From the NCBI GenBank assembly GCA_029204225.1, contig CM055109.1:47951112-48015111 (forward strand): a stretch of DNA of 64,000 bases, written 5' to 3'. The position numbers were made by a program, and so were the translations under genes. The notes beneath the pieces are model-generated. The model saw only the letters and a program-made list of their open reading frames with translations. It ran no database searches and had not been told where the DNA came from. Below, one piece after another: positions 13,848-25,153 of the stretch. This DNA is from Diphasiastrum complanatum (taxonomy: Eukaryota > Streptophyta > Lycopodiopsida > Lycopodiales > Lycopodiaceae). Numbering within the stretch: the stretch's first letter is position 1; each line of letters begins with the position of its first letter.

Positions 13848-13971
13848 CTAGTCTAATTACATCAAGCATAGGCCTGCGACTGATTGGGCAGAAAACAGTG
13901 CCCTGTGTTGATTTGAGAGAGGGTCAGGGCACCATTCATTGGAGGTTCACCATCGTAGGAGGTTCACCATC

Positions 13972-14108
<137 letters not shown>

Positions 14109-14249
14109 CATATCAGTTTTCTCCTTAGAATTGAGAATGTCAAATGAGTACAAATGGTGCCCTTTTATTCTTGGAGAAGCCCTTGTCCCATTCATCCTAT
14201 TGGCTACTTGAAGTGGCAAGACAATTTCCAGATTGCTAGACCACAGAAT

Positions 14250-15770
14250 AAATGCCATTTCCTATGCTCTACACAAGATTAACTGAGAAACAGAAGCTAA
14301 TGCAACAAAAAATGAGACAACGAATTGTTTCTCTTAGTGAACAACAAAAAACGACTTATCTAACATCGTTTCTTATTCAAGGCCACACCCCAATAGAGCC
14401 CCATATTTACTTGAAAAGATCCCTATACATAAAGAGAATCATGAACTTGATGTACCCAAGAAGTTCACATATATTACAATGGGTGATATTTCTATTGAGT
14501 TGCCTCAACCGAAATGAGAACCAACAAGTGAATCATATTCGTTTGATGGACCAACTAAAATTGTGCCTTTAAACTTGAAAAATCCAGATGAAAAAGAAGA
14601 TAGATTCGTACATATAGGAGCTCATCTTGATAGACAACAATGTAGAAATCTAGAAAAACTCTTAAGGAAGTACCATGATGTCTTTGCATGGAACTATAAA
14701 GAGATGAAGGGTATACCACCTGATATAGCAGTGCACTCCATTCCGTTAGAAAATGATGCAAAGCCAGTCCAAGCGAAGCCTTACCTCTATAATCTGCTCT
14801 ATAGAGAAAAGATCAAAGAAGATATACAAAGACTATTAGCTCTGGGGTTTTAAAGAAATTGAACATACGACGTGGTTATCACCCATCGTAGTAGTTTCCA
14901 AGAAAAATGGTAAATTAAGGATATGTGTGTACCTAAAATATTGAACAATGTCATAAAAAAAGACCAACCGACGCCATATTGGAAGAGATGGCCGAAGCAG
15001 AGGCAATGTTGGATGGCTTTAGCAGTTATTTCTTATTCGATTAGATCCTAAAGACGTTCATAAGACAACATTTGCCACAAATTTTGGTACCTACACATAT
15101 CAGGTAATGTCATTCAGACTCTTTAACTCTCCATCGACCTTCAAAGAGTAATGTAGTTTGCATTTAAAGATCTATTGCATAGGATTTTAGATATATATCT
15201 AGATGATATTGGTGTTAAATCTAAAAATTGTGATCATCTTGATGCTCTTGAAAATGTTTTTTATCCAGTGCAGGAAGTGGAATTTCACTGAATCTAGAGA
15301 AATGTCAGATTTTGGTAACACATGGTGTTGTCTTAGGACATATCATATCCAAAGATGATATCTCGACGGATCTAGCTAAAGTGAAAGTTATTCAAGAAAT
15401 GCCGCTACCGGCCACGATAAAAAAAAAACTATATCTACGTAGGCCATTGCAATCATTATCGCATATTTACTATTGATTTTGCAGGAAAAGCCAGTTTAAT
15501 CTATGAAGTTATTACTGATCCCAAAGGGACCAAAGAAAGAATACAAGCAATTGAGGATTTGAAACACGCACTTGTCACCACACCCATTCTCCGCGAACTA
15601 TCAATCCGATTCGCTTTTTCAGCCGACAACCGGTCCCTGGTGAAGTAAATTATTCCACAACCGAAAGAGAAGCTTTAGCGATGATTTATGTTGTACAAAA
15701 ATCATGCCATTATCTATTAGGAAATAAATTTACTAATAGATAATGGCGTAATTCTATACCGATCATCAAG
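14250..15770 (+). pseudogene. Ty3/gypsy pol remnant (RT and RNase H)
   Basis: Around 14563-14853 the plus strand reads FVHIGAHLDRQQCRNLEKLL, then HDVFAWNYKEMKGIPPDIAV and KPVQAKPY, the classic start of a gypsy RT domain. Further on, in shifting frames, come SPIVVVSKKNGKLRICV (about 14880), the motif A region DPKDVHKTTFATNFGTYTYQ (about 15046), QVMSFRLFNSPSTFKE, SLNLEKCQILVTHGVVLGHI (about 15290) and STTEREALAMIYVVQKSCHY (about 15655) from the RNase H part. Many frameshifts and the lost YVDD region show an old, dead copy. No LTR was identified. Confidence 0.8.
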
Positions 15771-16380
15771 CATTGCTATATTTGTTACATTAGAGAAAAT
15801 ATGGGCCCAAAGAGGGCTCTATAAGAAATGCCATATAGGATAGAGAAAAATAACTATAAAGTAGTTATAATATCATTTTTTAACTTCTTTACGCATCAAC
15901 CCGCACTACTTTCCATGTAACTGAATGCACCTTAGTTTAGTCACATCAAACTTTACTGGTGCTTAACTATAGTTAAAATATAATTTTCAAAATGATGAAA
16001 TATTCCCTCCCAAAAGTTGGGAACACTCAAAAATTTGAATTAGGAGTGACATCTCTGAAACAAAGTCTACGCCATCTCTATCTCCGGGGTCAAACAAGTG
16101 TTTAGCGCCATCTCTATCTCCAACAGGGTTAGTGCCATCTACAGCTTTGTTATTGTCATTGTGTTGTTTGTTACTACACTATTGTGCTGATGACAAAGCT
16201 TTATCATCTTCATGTGGATCTGTCACCAGAATATGCTTAGCTCAGGACAAGAAACTCAAAGCAACCCAAATTGACAACTTCTGATATGGTCCGATACAAA
16301 GAGGAAAAGCCAAAGCATGTAGACTTATGGTCATCAAGAACATTGTATCTTGTTGATCCATGTTCCTTTCAACATCCTGT
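15771..16380. other. non-coding, nothing firm
   Basis: No gene is seen. The phrase GCCATCTCTATCTCC recurs near 16070, 16110 and, in part, 16136, a weak local repeat. Confidence 0.45.
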
Positions 16381-16383
16381 CCC

Positions 16384-16504
16384 AATCCACGTGGGCTCAT
16401 AATGAGGTCATCATTGTCAGTACGAACATTCCACGTGCACCAATTAGATGACGACACGTGTCTTTGGCCGTTTTTTCACACGTGCAAAAATTTCGTATAT
16501 ATAA
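16384..16504 (+). promoter_or_regulatory. candidate promoter with four CACGTG boxes and a TATA box
   Basis: CACGTG palindromes lie at 16388-16393, 16432-16437, 16455-16460 and 16479-16484. A CCAAT lies at about 16438 and TATATATAA at 16496-16504. G-box spacing just upstream of a TATA box is typical of plant bZIP/bHLH-regulated promoters. The first in-frame ATG of the following gene is about 300 bases downstream. The intervening leader carries short repeated phrases of the type TATCGCTCTCAAGCGC. Confidence 0.6.
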
Positions 16505-16802
16505 GTCTCCGAAATTTTCATTTTTTTTTCATTCGATTTTCGCTCCCAATATCGCTCTCAAGCGCACCCTCTCACCGTTTAATCGTCCACCTTCTCATAG
16601 TGCGCTCGAGACCGATACCGCTGTTAGTCCAATATCGCTTTCGAGCGCGCATCTCCTTTTTGAAAATATTCTGTGTATATCTTGCACTCGAAACCGATAT
16701 TCAGTTCTGGTATCGATCTCAAGCGCCCTCTTATCGCAAATTTTTTTGTTTTCATTCTCTACGCTTTTGTTCAAACTTTTTTTTAAAGAAATATTTCTGA
16801 GA

Positions 16803-18926
16803 ATGATGGTCAAGATCAAATCCACTGCCCGTGCCATAACCACTATACAGTCATCCCATGCTCGTGTTCCCCCTGGTATTGGCCGTAGTCGTAGCAGGAA
16901 GCAGGTCAGGCTGAAGGAGATTACAAAACTCCAGAAATCAACTGAACTGTTGATCCTTAGAGCTCCTTTCAGCCAATCTATAAGGAATGTCACTCTGTCA
17001 CTTGGGCTAAATGTTCGTTTTGTCGTGACAGCCATGCAGGCCTTACAGGGTGATGTAGAGAATTTTTGTCCCAGTTTTTTAAGGATACCTGTCTTTTGGC
17101 ATTGCATGGTAAGTGTGTCACCATCATGCCAAAAGATTTCGTCATTCTCTTTTCACTTCGGGACTGTTTTTCTGGTCTGCATGTTGATAACGCCAGCACC
17201 TAGAGACCTGCCTCTGGATAGAACCAGCTTGTCGACTACCTCTAGGAGGAAAAGGAAGCAGCCTGTCCCCAAGAAGGCTAGATCTCAAAGGCCAGCTGTT
17301 TCCATTCCTCCTAGAGTTATCCCGGCCAAGAGACCCCGGATCGTCCTAAGCTCTGAGTCAGATGCTGGAGAATTTGATTCAGATCGAGAATCATCACCCC
17401 TTCCTCCTCTTGTTATTCGTCCAGCTCCTCAGCAGGTTTCTTCACCAAAAGTGTTGATTTCCCAAGAGGAGCTCGACAAAATAACAGAAAAATTTGTAAA
17501 TATTGTATTTACTTCTCTTTTTGCTCCTGTACATAATCTTTTTGTAAGAATTCCATATGATCCTGCCCAAGTTTATTTTGATTCTAACCATTATAACTAG
17601 TACGAGACCTACCTAGCTAATAGTATTGATCTTTTCGGCAATTATTTTGATTTTTTTCTTCCAGATTCATGTAAAAGCTTTAGATTAGGTCCCAGATTTT
17701 GTGCCGAGCTGAAAGATAAAACATCAAAAATTTCAGATGTAATAGTAGAAGTCGGAGGATTCTTTTTGCAGAATAGTATTACTTCTGATTCCCACGGTAT
17801 TGTTTTTGTTGCTAGTCCATTTTTCATGGGAGCGATAAAGGCAAAAGAAGCCAATTTTGAGAAGGCTATATATTTTATCGAATGCAGTCGTATGGCGAAA
17901 TTTTATTTGATTCCATATGAAAATAAGTAAGGATTGCTCTTTTGTTTTTGTTGCTTTAATCTGGATTGTTGCATGTGACATTGCTTTAGTAAGTAAGGAT
18001 TGCTTTAATAAGTAAGGATTGCTTTAATAAGTATGGATTTATCGATATTTGTATTTTGGTTGTTGCAGTCAGCATTGGAGCCTGAACAATATTTATGTAG
18101 AGATAAATAAGGAGGGAGTATCAAATTTTCTATGTGTAAAGTTAAACTCAGCTGCAAATTCACATAGAGAATTTGATTCTCTACTTCATGATGTCGTTCG
18201 GGAAATACCGACAACGGCAACCTCAATTGGAGATAACCATTAGATCTCTCAAGGTATATTCAATTTATCTCTGATATGCATGTATTCCTTTTTTAGTTCA
18301 AATCTATCATCATAGCATAAATAAATTTTCAGTCATAATATTACTAATTTTCGTTCAATATATGCAATGTGTACCACAAAAGGATACTTTTAGCTGTCCA
18401 TGGTTCATCCTGTACAATACGAAGCTATTTTTTGAGTGGTATAATTTACAAGTGGATGTAGATATTGAAAAGGTAATATTCTGTTCATTTGTAGTTCATT
18501 TCATTCTGATTTATATTTCTTTACTATCATTGTTTGTAATTTGCTGATTATCGTGTTTTGTGATGACAGTTCACTCTTGAGCCGTATACTCCTGACGATA
18601 TATATAGATTTCGGCAAGAGTTAATCAGAAATTATGTTCAGAACGGTGTAAGCGTTGCATCTGAGATCGAGGGCCCTCAAAAGCAAGTTGCTCATGCCTT
18701 AACAGCCTTTCAGGTTGCTCAAGATGCAGATTTTATCATATATGATAAAAAAGGAATAGAAGTCCTTCCTAATACAAAGGAAGGCAATATTATAGCAGAG
18801 AGTCCTCTTGTCTTAAAAGGCATAAAGGCCCTTCTTGAAACAGAGGAAGGCGAGATTATAGAAGGAGTTGTTCCCTTATCTGTTCCTAACACCGATAAAG
18901 AAAATATAGAAAAATTGACTGAATAG
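16803..18926 (+). pseudogene. histone H3-like domain followed by ULP2-type SUMO protease (C48), damaged
   Basis: From ATG 16803/16806 the frame reads a divergent H3: KIKSTAR tail, VRLKEITKLQKSTELLI, APF, then VRF and ALQ spaced as in H3. It continues one frame over (from about 17060) as FFKDTCLLALHGKCVTIMPKD. Back in the first frame follows a basic stretch (RRKRKQPVPKK), a SIM-like RIVLSSESDAGEFDSD (about 17340) and a C48 domain: FFLQNS, FVASPFF, FYLIPYENKQHWSL, VKLNSAANSH, VPQKDTFSCPWFILY, YTPDDIYRFRQEL. Proposed exons end or start at 17926/18069, 18253/about 18359, 18472/18570; stop TAG 18924-18926. A TAG at 17598 is removable as an in-frame 105-base intron (17496-17600). His and Cys of the triad are kept; the Asp is Asn (LNS). 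Lesions: frameshift near 17060, frame slip near 18200 and an acceptor that reads CAA at 18356-18358. Two adjacent genes rather than a fusion is the main alternative. Confidence 0.6.
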
Positions 18927-19122
18927 AGATCTATTTGTAAATAGAGATGCATAAAAAAAATACAATCATTTTATAGGTAAACAACCCGTTTATGAGTTTT
19001 TTTTTATTGATATCAATATAGATTCTTACAATCAGGTTGTGTCCATAATGTAATACAAGAATGCAATTTTCTATATTGATAAAAATACATGATGATTGGC
19101 ATGTATTTGCTGATAGTGAATC

Positions 19123-20486
19123 TTAGTGTTCTTTCGTAAGTTGGATTGTTTCGCCAATATCTCTGCATTTGATCTCGAGCTCATGTCTTTTATGTACCTG
19201 CACAAAACTAATACAAAGTGAGCTACAATTAGTACAAAGATTGTATTAAAAAGTTTTGATTGAAACTATTCATAAAGGATCGAGTGTTTACAGTTACTTA
19301 CGAGTTTACCATTGAAAATGAATCTGAAGTCTGAAAGTACATCATCTTGTAGGAGCAATAGTTCTCGCTTGATGTAATTTAGACTCCAATCTTCTTCCAC
19401 CTCAACACACGTCAAAATGGCATCATTGTATATAATTTCAATATTTTTCGTTTTGAATGTCCATTGGCTTCCAAGTCTTGACCGAGTGGCACCCATTCAC
19501 CTTTATGTTTTTCCATCTTTGATAATTGAAGCATAAGCTCAACATTTGTTTTTCAATTTGATAACGGAAGCACATAGAAGACATTTTAATTCTACATTCT
19601 AATTCTCCATCTGATCTTTTGTCCCAGCCTTCATCCATAAATTCAGATAATAAACTATTTGATAAATTTTTGCATACAAACATCGTTGGGGTTTTGTGTA
19701 CATTGACACTTGAAAAGAAGTCCACAAATATATTCAAGGAAATAAACCAACTCAATCTGACTGTTTTTTATCACGTGCTCATTTTTAATGAATTTTTTAC
19801 ATCATTATATATCTTGCAACGATATGATTCTGAAACTGTAGCATTTGGTGCAATCCATTCATCACTTTCAAAACTAGGTAATGGAATTGGTACTATTTGT
19901 CCAAAAAAAAAATTTGTATCAAGAATGTATATTGATTCATAAAAAAAGATCCCACTATCAACTAGATCTTTTGCAGTTCTATCTCTATATTGCAGCTGTC
20001 CAATATCAGTGTGAATAACATCTAACACACTTGCTAAAGATCCACTAGGCTCTCATTCATTTATGTTGGATGGATATAAATCTGCAAGAGAAAAATATTC
20101 AGATTGGCAAGTTTACTATTAGATATTTATGAATGACAAAAATCTAAGTATCAAAAATATCAATACTCACAGTTGTTTTTTTTGTGATCCTGACGGTTGA
20201 ATCCTTGCACATTTATCTCTGAATGCATATATACATGTTGGACTAGAATTTCAGAAATAGTTTTTTTTCCTGATGATGTTCTGAAATCCAAAATTCTGGC
20301 CTTTCAATAAGATCGAAATGATAGTTTTGACCTTTTGCTTTTTCGAAATGCCCCTCTTGATGATGGATGCATCAAAACCCAAGAGTTTTTTGAATATTTT
20401 CTTGGCACCCATAATCCATTATCATCTTTCTCGTTGTCTAGAAGCACAGAGTTGATTGAGGAGCACGGCTTCCTTGATGGCGCCAT
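19123..20486 (-). pseudogene. unknown protein with C-terminal ubiquitin-like fold, damaged
   Basis: Convergent with the preceding gene; the two stops are about 200 bases apart. Exons on the minus strand: 20486-20171 (starts MAPSRKPCSSINS), 20081 onward (YPSNINE, VLDVIHTDIGQLQYRD, SDEWIAPNATVSESYRC), a part around 19755-19440, and 19496-19302 joined to 19197-19123 by a GTAAGT...GCAG intron of 104 bases. The last two exons read NIEIIYNDAILTCVEVEEDW, SLNYIKRELLLLQDDVLSDF, RFIFNGKL, then VHKRHELEIKCRDIGETIQL. This order of two strands, helix, strand with FxFxGK, and a DIG..IqL end matches a ubiquitin-like domain. No diglycine tail is present. The N-terminal two-thirds is not recognised. In-frame TGA codons near 20305 and 20057, tandem stops near 19770 and a frame change near 19490 suggest decay. 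Confidence 0.45.
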
Positions 20487-20519
20487 TCGTAATGTGCATG
20501 CAAAAATCTGAAACACTGA

Positions 20520-22500
20520 ACTATGAATCTGAAAATTTGCGTAGACAAAAAGCCATGAATCTGAGAAAATGTGTTGGCGTAAATTTGAAACACTGATCTA
20601 TTTGGAACCACGAATTAACTCTGGTTAATCTTGTTAACCATGATTTGACAATGCATATACATTAATGGTACATCGATTTTCTCATCTCAACCATCTGTCA
20701 TATTCATTTTCAATATTTTTGGGTCTCTTCGGGTAGTGATGAGTTGGAAGTGCAGGCCTCATCAACCAATAACTGCCAAAAAAATAATTCTAATTTGAAT
20801 TTTTTTTACTTTGTGAGATTTAACTATGTACCGAACCACATTCTTAATAATAAACATTGAAGTAGTGGCATTAAAAGGGTGACACACCATGTGTTATCTT
20901 CTTGTTAAATGATGGCAAAAAAGAAACTCTCAAAACTCACAAAATGCCAAGGCCCATAGGTGTCCTTTTGGTTGCATGCAATAGGATCATGAGAGATATT
21001 CACTTGGGGATCCTAATACAAACTTTCTAAAACTCAAGATTTTTAAAGAATCTATTTTAAAAAGTAAACCCATGAAATTTCATTCAAAAATTTGTAGGAT
21101 GATTATATCTAGATGTAGAACATGGACAAATAATAGCTACAAGTTCGTTTCATAGTTGTACAATAGTTGGACAACAAGAGTGCTAGTCCCTTGTCATAGG
21201 TGACTTGGATAAGAGTGGATATTGGGATGCAAAAACCCATAATGAAGTCCTAGTTTGCATTTGCGCATGGAACAAATATCTAGAGGAGCTTTTGCTGGTT
21301 GCGTAAAGCCCTCTTAGTTCGTGAAGCCATGCACATGCATGGAATTATGGGGCATAATGCTGAGGCAGTTGTTTGGTCATGGCATTATGGCTTGGGCAAG
21401 AAAATCTTAAACATCAAACAAGCCTTTACTTTGGGTAATGCCCATGGGCAAGGCATTACTGGCCCCTTGATTTCTTTTGGGCTCTATAATGCATGCAGAA
21501 CCTATTGACCCATGTGATGTCTTGTGGGTTCTTGTAATGCATGTGAAACCTATTGACTATGGACTTGTGTCATGAATGAAAAAGATACTAGTCTTTATCC
21601 AAAACTATGGTCACAAGTTTAAATAAATCCAATCATATAATACCATAAAAACATAATGTTGTCCTCCAATAAGGGATGAGTTGGCCAAAACTTCCTTTTA
21701 TCTCTTGGATGTAAAGAGTTTTACTTCAATTGCCACACAATAAGTGATGAGTTGGCCAAAACTTCCATTTATCTCTTTGACGCCAAGAGTTTTACTTTAA
21801 TTGCCACACAAATGAGAACATAAAAATAATAGACATGAAATCCAAGACAATGTATGAACTCTTTCTATTGGGGAATGGTCTTTTCATAACGGCCCGAGCA
21901 ACTTGCTCACGCAAGGGGCAACATAATGACAAGGTGATCAATGTACCACAAGCAGCGTTGCATTCCAGGGCACTCAAATCATTCAAAAATGAAATAAATA
22001 AATAAACAAGAAAGATTGCGTTTTAGAAAAAAAAAAAAAAACAAGAAAATTTATATTCTCAAACTACATGAATGACACTTCAACTTTTAACAAATAGTCA
22101 CAATAGCTTTGCCATTATCGCAACAATGTTAAAAAAGAAAATCAATACTTGGTAGAGCTTTATGTACTTTAGGGCACCTACTAGCAAGGGCTTCACACCC
22201 TAGTGTGATCAACTGCCCTCAAGCCTAGGGGCAGGTGCCCTTGTTAAGCATATGATACCAGGTGATTTAACCTATATGTAATGGGTATTCACCCAATTTT
22301 AAGCCCTATATTGTTTTACATAAAATAAGGCCAGTTTTTTTTTCTCTCTTTTAGCATATCCAGGTTGTGTATTGCGCACCTGAGAGACTTGTATGTATGA
22401 GAGAGAGAACACAAAAAATAAAAAACGGGCAAATGTCAATATTACGTGGTGAAATTACCAACTAGTTGGGCTATGCCGCTATTACCACTCATATCCTGAT
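20520..22500. other. intergenic with a 71-bp tandem duplication
   Basis: No gene is recognised. A segment beginning GATGAGTTGGCCAAAACTTC at 21675 is repeated at 21746 (period 71, to about 21815) with a few differences. Apart from this, AT-rich sequence. Confidence 0.6.
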
Positions 22501-22740
22501 CCCCGGCTCACTCTCCATTGGGTCCCGGATTATTTGTGAGAATTGATTTTCAAATGTAAAATATGTACTTGGAGTAATTTAGCACAAGTTTCATGCCTTG
22601 AAAGATAATACCATACGATGGTGCGTGCAAGCAAAGGCGGCTCCATACGCCTGCGTGTGTCAAGCGCAAGCGTCTGCTGCCCAGCATGAGCTTTCTTCGT
22701 GCTTCTACTCCGACGTGCCGCTATACTGCCGGATGATTGG

Positions 22741-22885
22741 TTCCACGTGGAAACCATGTCAGCAGACCCTTACAACGTGGCGCTATGCACGCTGATGAGT
22801 CCTACGTGGAAGTCAGGTGAGCAGACCATTGCAACGTGGCGCGATGGAGTTTAGCCATGAGTCCTACGTGGATGACAGGTGGCCA
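22741..22885 (+). promoter_or_regulatory. tandem ~60-bp promoter repeat with five ACGTGG cores
   Basis: Two and a half copies of a repeat of about 60 bp carry ACGTGG at 22745, 22775, 22804, 22834 and 22866 (the first is a full CACGTGG). These are G-box/ABRE-like cores. They lie about 0.7-0.8 kb upstream of the DUF7804 start codon, in its orientation. Confidence 0.6.
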
Positions 22886-23571
22886 TCTCCAAAGCAAACG
22901 CGGTCGCGTTTTTAGACATACCCCATCCTTCTTCTTCTTCTTTCTTTTTCTGCTTTTGCTTTTGGATCGACACGCTTCTTTACTTTTTCTTGTTCCTCCT
23001 CCCCGTCTATGAGGTCGACCAGGTCGAGAGGAGGAAGGAGGGCAGCGCATGCAGCAGTAGCAATCCAGGGACGCTACCTTGACTCAAACCAGGAATTGTT
23101 CTCAAGTTGGGTTATTCATTCATCACGCACACCCACCTGATTCTGATGCAGCAGCTGTGTCATGCAAGCTAGTAGAAACGTTGCTGCCATTATAAGAGAG
23201 TAGAAGCTGGAACTTGAAAAGTTGATCAGGATATTGTGACGACTTTGCGGTATTGAAGCTTGGTTATGCTTTCGGAAGCATTCATTTTGTAGCTGATTCT
23301 GGATTCTTTATTCTTTCGGTTTCGGTAGGACTCTTCTACTGCGTATTGGGATAATTCTTTGATTTCGATTCCTTGCGACAAACATTAGTCGCATACTTAC
23401 TGGTACAAGTATTGAGTGAAGGCAATTACAGACTAATCTCTCCAGCGTCTGTAATTGTCTCGACATCGGCCTATTTTTTGATTCACGAGTAATTGTTTCG
23501 TTGCTGAAGCGTGCAAGAAAGAGCACCGGTTGCTTCAATTCAAGAGAGCGGTGCTCTAGAGAGGTCAGGAA

Positions 23572-25153
23572 ATGGCGATTGCTTTTGGAAGGCCCTTGCA
23601 GCAGCAAGGCTTTACCTGCAATGTTACAAGCTGTAGCGATTTTGGCAATACCGACAATACAACGAAGTTACAGCTACGGTTTCATTCAGAGCCGACTTAT
23701 GTAGAATCCACATCATTACAAAGTACGCAGGAGTTATTGTGCAAGAGGGCAGCAATCACGACGCGGAACACGACGTCGTCTCTCGCTAGGTATGTAGATT
23801 GCTAAAATTATTTTATTATGCGGTACTCTGAACAATGCCAAAGCTTGTTTAATTCACACAGATTCAGGGGAATCAAACAGTTGTCAATGCTTGCCAGCGG
23901 TCCGTTAGTAAGATAGGCCAGGTCTCTCACTTGTAGCTGCACCCTTTGTTTAGGATTGTCAAGCCCTTTATTTAGGGTTTTAAAGCACATTGCTTAAGAG
24001 TACATGCTGTTTAGGTATTAGATAAGGCATAATATACCCAGTCTGTCAGAACTAACGGATTTGGTTACTGTATTCATTGCAGGAGATTCAACCTCAAAAA
24101 ATTTTCTGGCACATCGCAATTATCAAGTAAGTGCGCCAACAAAAGCTTTTGATTCCATGACCATTAATGTATAAGCTCATTTTGATCGCATAAAGCTTGT
24201 TTGATGATCTCTACGAACACCTGTTTGATTAGGTTTTGTGGAAAGACCGTTGATGCAGTATGTCTCAATTATTCTCATTACCATCCTGGCACTTACTTTG
24301 GGTGCCTTTTGTACAGGGTCGCAAAGAACTGCTAGTGCAAGATGCCTGAGATCATACCTTACAATGGAAACACAGTGTCTTCCTGCTAAGAACCATCACT
24401 CGTTTCAAGATGAAAGAGGGTTGGCTTCAACCGTCAAAAGACATGTTGGGACAGCAGAAGATACTTTTTCAGGATCCTGTCCCGATCCAAATACTCTTGA
24501 TAAGTGGTTAAGGGATGCTGTGTTTGAGGTAAATTATTTCTTAGTTAGGGTGATTTTGTTCTTGATGCTTGAAGAATCCCTTCTGAAGCTGTCGTATTGC
24601 TAGCTACTGATGCTGTCTTTAAGCTGTTGTATGTACTGTCCCCGAGCATCAACTAGATATTTGTAGTGATTATTTTCCTTTGTTATGGCAGATAGTTAGG
24701 CATCTTCAGGAGGCTCCATTTCTACATTTTGTCCTTGATCCTAGAAAGATCTGCCAAAAACCAGAGAGGCAAAAGATCTCTCGAGAGTTTATCAACAGGC
24801 CAGATCTTTGGACTATCATGAGAGATTCTATGTTGGAATCATCTCCAGTCGGGTTGATTCTTGTTCAAAAGCTTGATCAGCAGTGTCTGACTAAATTTTG
24901 CCTGGCTGAGCATAAGGAACTAATGACTCAGCCTTCTTCGCCTTCAAACTGGAAACAAAATGATGAAATTAGTAGCACCGATGTTTGGGGCATTCTAGTA
25001 GAGGGCAGAGGCATTGTTTGGAACGCTTGCTACATTCTCAAGACAACGCGAGTTGCATCCAGCACAGGGATCTGCACTCATTTCTGCTTGACCAAAGCTA
25101 AGTGTTTTGGGCCATCCTTACAAGAGCAACTTGAAAAGATGTGGCTCCTGTAA
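23572..25153 (+). CDS. DUF7804 family protein, probably chloroplastic
   Basis: Four exons, 23572-23789, 24083-24126, 24233-24528 and 24692-25153, all with GT...AG borders (AG/GTATGT, A/GTAAGT, GAG/GTAAAT) and matching phase, give 339 residues. Exon 4 is diagnostic of this plant family: after LDKWLRDAVFE (176-186) come IVRHLQEAPFLHFV, SSPVGLILVQKLDQQ, TDVWGILVEGRGI, CYILKTTRVASSTGICTHFC and a C-terminal EQLEKMWLL. The family has no established biochemical function. The N-terminus is Ser/Thr rich and looks like a transit peptide. A hydrophobic segment (YVSIILITILALTLGAFC, about 97-114) suggests one membrane span, which I do not recall as a standard family trait. The gene has no lesion and is the best-preserved gene of the window together with the DUF2358 gene. 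Confidence 0.85.

Noticed and set aside
16803-17203. Assignment of the H3-like domain as a true CENH3
   Set aside because: The APF motif recalls CENH3, but loop 1 has canonical H3 length and the C-terminus is atypical; I only call it a divergent H3-like domain.
16803-18926. Giant virus or Polinton origin for the H3-like/protease unit
   Set aside because: Such elements can carry histones and Ulp1-like proteases, but the short GT-AG introns, plant-type promoter and ULP2-type features give no support for it here.
24257-24315. Possible 59-base intron (GTATGT...TACAG) in exon 3 of the DUF7804 gene
   Set aside because: Too short for a usual plant intron, and its removal shifts the frame into a stop; the exon reads through.
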